Shown here: piece by piece, positions 32,164 to 32,971 of the stretch | Layout: each line of letters begins with the position of its first letter | How positions within the stretch are numbered: the first letter of the stretch is position 1 | NCBI GenBank assembly: GCA_900290335.1 | Contig: OKRD01000113.1 | Location: 1 to 32,971 of the forward strand | Direction of reading: 5' to 3' | Source of the DNA: Burkholderiales bacterium | GTDB lineage: Bacteria; Pseudomonadota; Gammaproteobacteria; Burkholderiales; Burkholderiaceae_F | DNA: 32,971 bases | Made by a program: the position numbers and the translations under genes | Notes under the pieces: generated by a model | The model's database searches: none | What the model was told of the DNA's origin: nothing | The model's input: only the letters and a program-made list of their open reading frames with translations

Positions 32164-32971
32164 GGCCGGCGCGCCCATCGCCTGGAGCCTGGAACAGCGC
32201 ATCACCCGGCGCCTGCTGCTGGTGCTCGGCTCCTTGTGGCTGTTGGGTTCGGCCATCGCGCTGCTGGGGGTGTGGCACGAGACCGGCGAGGTGCTCGACA
32301 GCACCCTCAACGAGACCGCCGAGCGCTTCCTGGTGCTACCCGAGGTCGTGCTCGGGGATGCGCGCGGGGCGCGCCTGTTCGCCGAGATCGGGCCGCACGA
32401 GGAACACGTCGTCTACCAGGTCTTCGATGCCAAGGGACAGATGCGACTGCGGTCGCACTCGGCGCCGGACACTCCCCTGGACGGCGAAGCCGTCAACGGC
32501 ATCCGCGACATCAACGGCTGGCGCGTCCTGACGCTCACGCGCCAGGACGGACGGCGCCGCGTCGAGGTCGCCGAGACCGTCGAGCACCGCTACGAGGTCC
32601 TCTGGAGCAGCCTGGGCTGGCTCGTGGGCACGCTGATCATCGTGCTGCCGGCGGTGTCCGTCGCGCTGGCGCTGATCCTGCGCCAGGGATTTCGCGCGCT
32701 CGAGCCCATCCGCGCCGAGCTGTCCATCCACAGCGCCGCGGACCTGCAGCCGCTGGCGGCCTCGGATGCGCCCGCCGAGCTGCAGCCCTGGCTCTCGAGC
32801 GTCAACACGCTCATTACCCAGATTCGCGCCCTGATGGAGGCCGAGCGCAATTTCGCCGCGCACACCGCGCACGAGCTGCGCACGCCGCTGGCCGCGGCGC
32901 GCGCCAACGCCCAGCGCCTGGCCGAGGTCACCCGCGACAGCGCGGCGCGCGAGCAAGCCCGCGCGCTGGTG
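32156..32971 (+). CDS. Sensor histidine kinase, partial (runs off the window)
   Basis: The first 272 codons of a sensor kinase cut by the window end. A short cytoplasmic N-terminus leads to a first transmembrane helix (about 19-40, LLLVLGSLWLLGSAIALLGVW). A periplasmic domain of about 110 residues (ETAERFLVLPEVVL... RQDGRRRVEVAETVEHR) and a second helix (about 150-175) follow. A linker leads to the dimerisation helix with the phosphorylated His239 in AHELRTPLAA. The catalytic ATPase domain lies beyond the window. The layout resembles TctE/QseC-type kinases with a 2CSK_N-like sensor. ATG 32156 overlaps the response regulator stop, so the pair is cotranslated. The stimulus is unknown. Confidence 0.92.
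   Translation, partial: MPEAGAPIAWSLEQRITRRLLLVLGSLWLLGSAIALLGVWHETGEVLDSTLNETAERFLVLPEVVLGDARGARLFAEIGPHEEHVVYQVFDAKGQMRLRSHSAPDTPLDGEAVNGIRDINGWRVLTLTRQDGRRRVEVAETVEHRYEVLWSSLGWLVGTLIIVLPAVSVALALILRQGFRALEPIRAELSIHSAADLQPLAASDAPAELQPWLSSVNTLITQIRALMEAERNFAAHTAHELRTPLAAARANAQRLAEVTRDSAAREQARALV

Noticed and set aside
1-32971. CRISPR array, tRNA or rRNA gene, prophage or complete insertion sequence
   Set aside because: I found no regularly spaced repeats, no tRNA-like cloverleaf, no rRNA segment, no transposase or integrase and no flanking target duplications.

Overview
The window is high-GC bacterial DNA, dense and mostly on the + strand. It most likely comes from a betaproteobacterium of the Burkholderiales. 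The grounds are the gene order of the Liv-type ABC transporter with acyl-CoA ligases, an RcoM-type regulator next to CO dehydrogenase genes, and the general codon usage. This assignment is inference from gene content; the window has no rRNA marker.

Layout. (1) 1-3064 is a loosely packed, partly decayed accessory stretch. It holds an intact ArsR-type repressor gene overlapping an AHSA1/SRPBCC gene, behind a promoter with a clear inverted-repeat operator. These are followed by a broken DUF899-type gene, a broken small membrane protein gene and about 750 bases with no recognisable gene. (2) 3065-4354 is a secreted class C beta-lactamase-like serine hydrolase. (3) 4647-13157 is a seven-gene operon: long-chain acyl-CoA ligase, LivG, LivH, LivM, periplasmic binding protein, LivF and a PaaK-like ligase. 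It looks like a system that imports an organic acid and activates it to the CoA thioester. (4) 13167-23166 is the centrepiece, a form I-type aerobic CO dehydrogenase locus. A divergent PAS-LytTR regulator with the heme ligands of RcoM faces coxM, coxS, coxL, coxG, coxD, coxE, an XdhC/CoxF-like protein fused to a YHS metal-binding domain, a MocA/MobA-like nucleotidyltransferase and an unrecognised His/Met-rich membrane protein. The intergenic region has repeated TTCGTG-like boxes about two helical turns apart. (5) 23234-26602 has an S53 (sedolisin) lipoprotein peptidase, a glucokinase and a glycine-zipper protein. (6) 26701-28628, minus strand, has L-serine ammonia-lyase and a frameshifted GNAT acetyltransferase. 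(7) 28817-32971 has a YeiH-family transporter coupled to a small Cys-rich protein, a DUF3014 protein, and an OmpR-type response regulator with its sensor kinase, which runs off the window end.

How the parts work together. RcoM would sense CO through heme and activate the cox operon. CoxL, CoxM and CoxS form the Mo-Cu/FAD/2Fe-2S enzyme and CoxG tethers it to the membrane. CoxD, CoxE and the XdhC-YHS protein mature the CuSMo site, and the MocA-like protein would make the cytosine dinucleotide form of the molybdenum cofactor. The points most worth following are the active-site loop AYRCSLR in place of form I AYRCSFR, the YHS fusion, and the unknown membrane protein ending the operon. The last two are possible copper-handling parts of CO dehydrogenase maturation.
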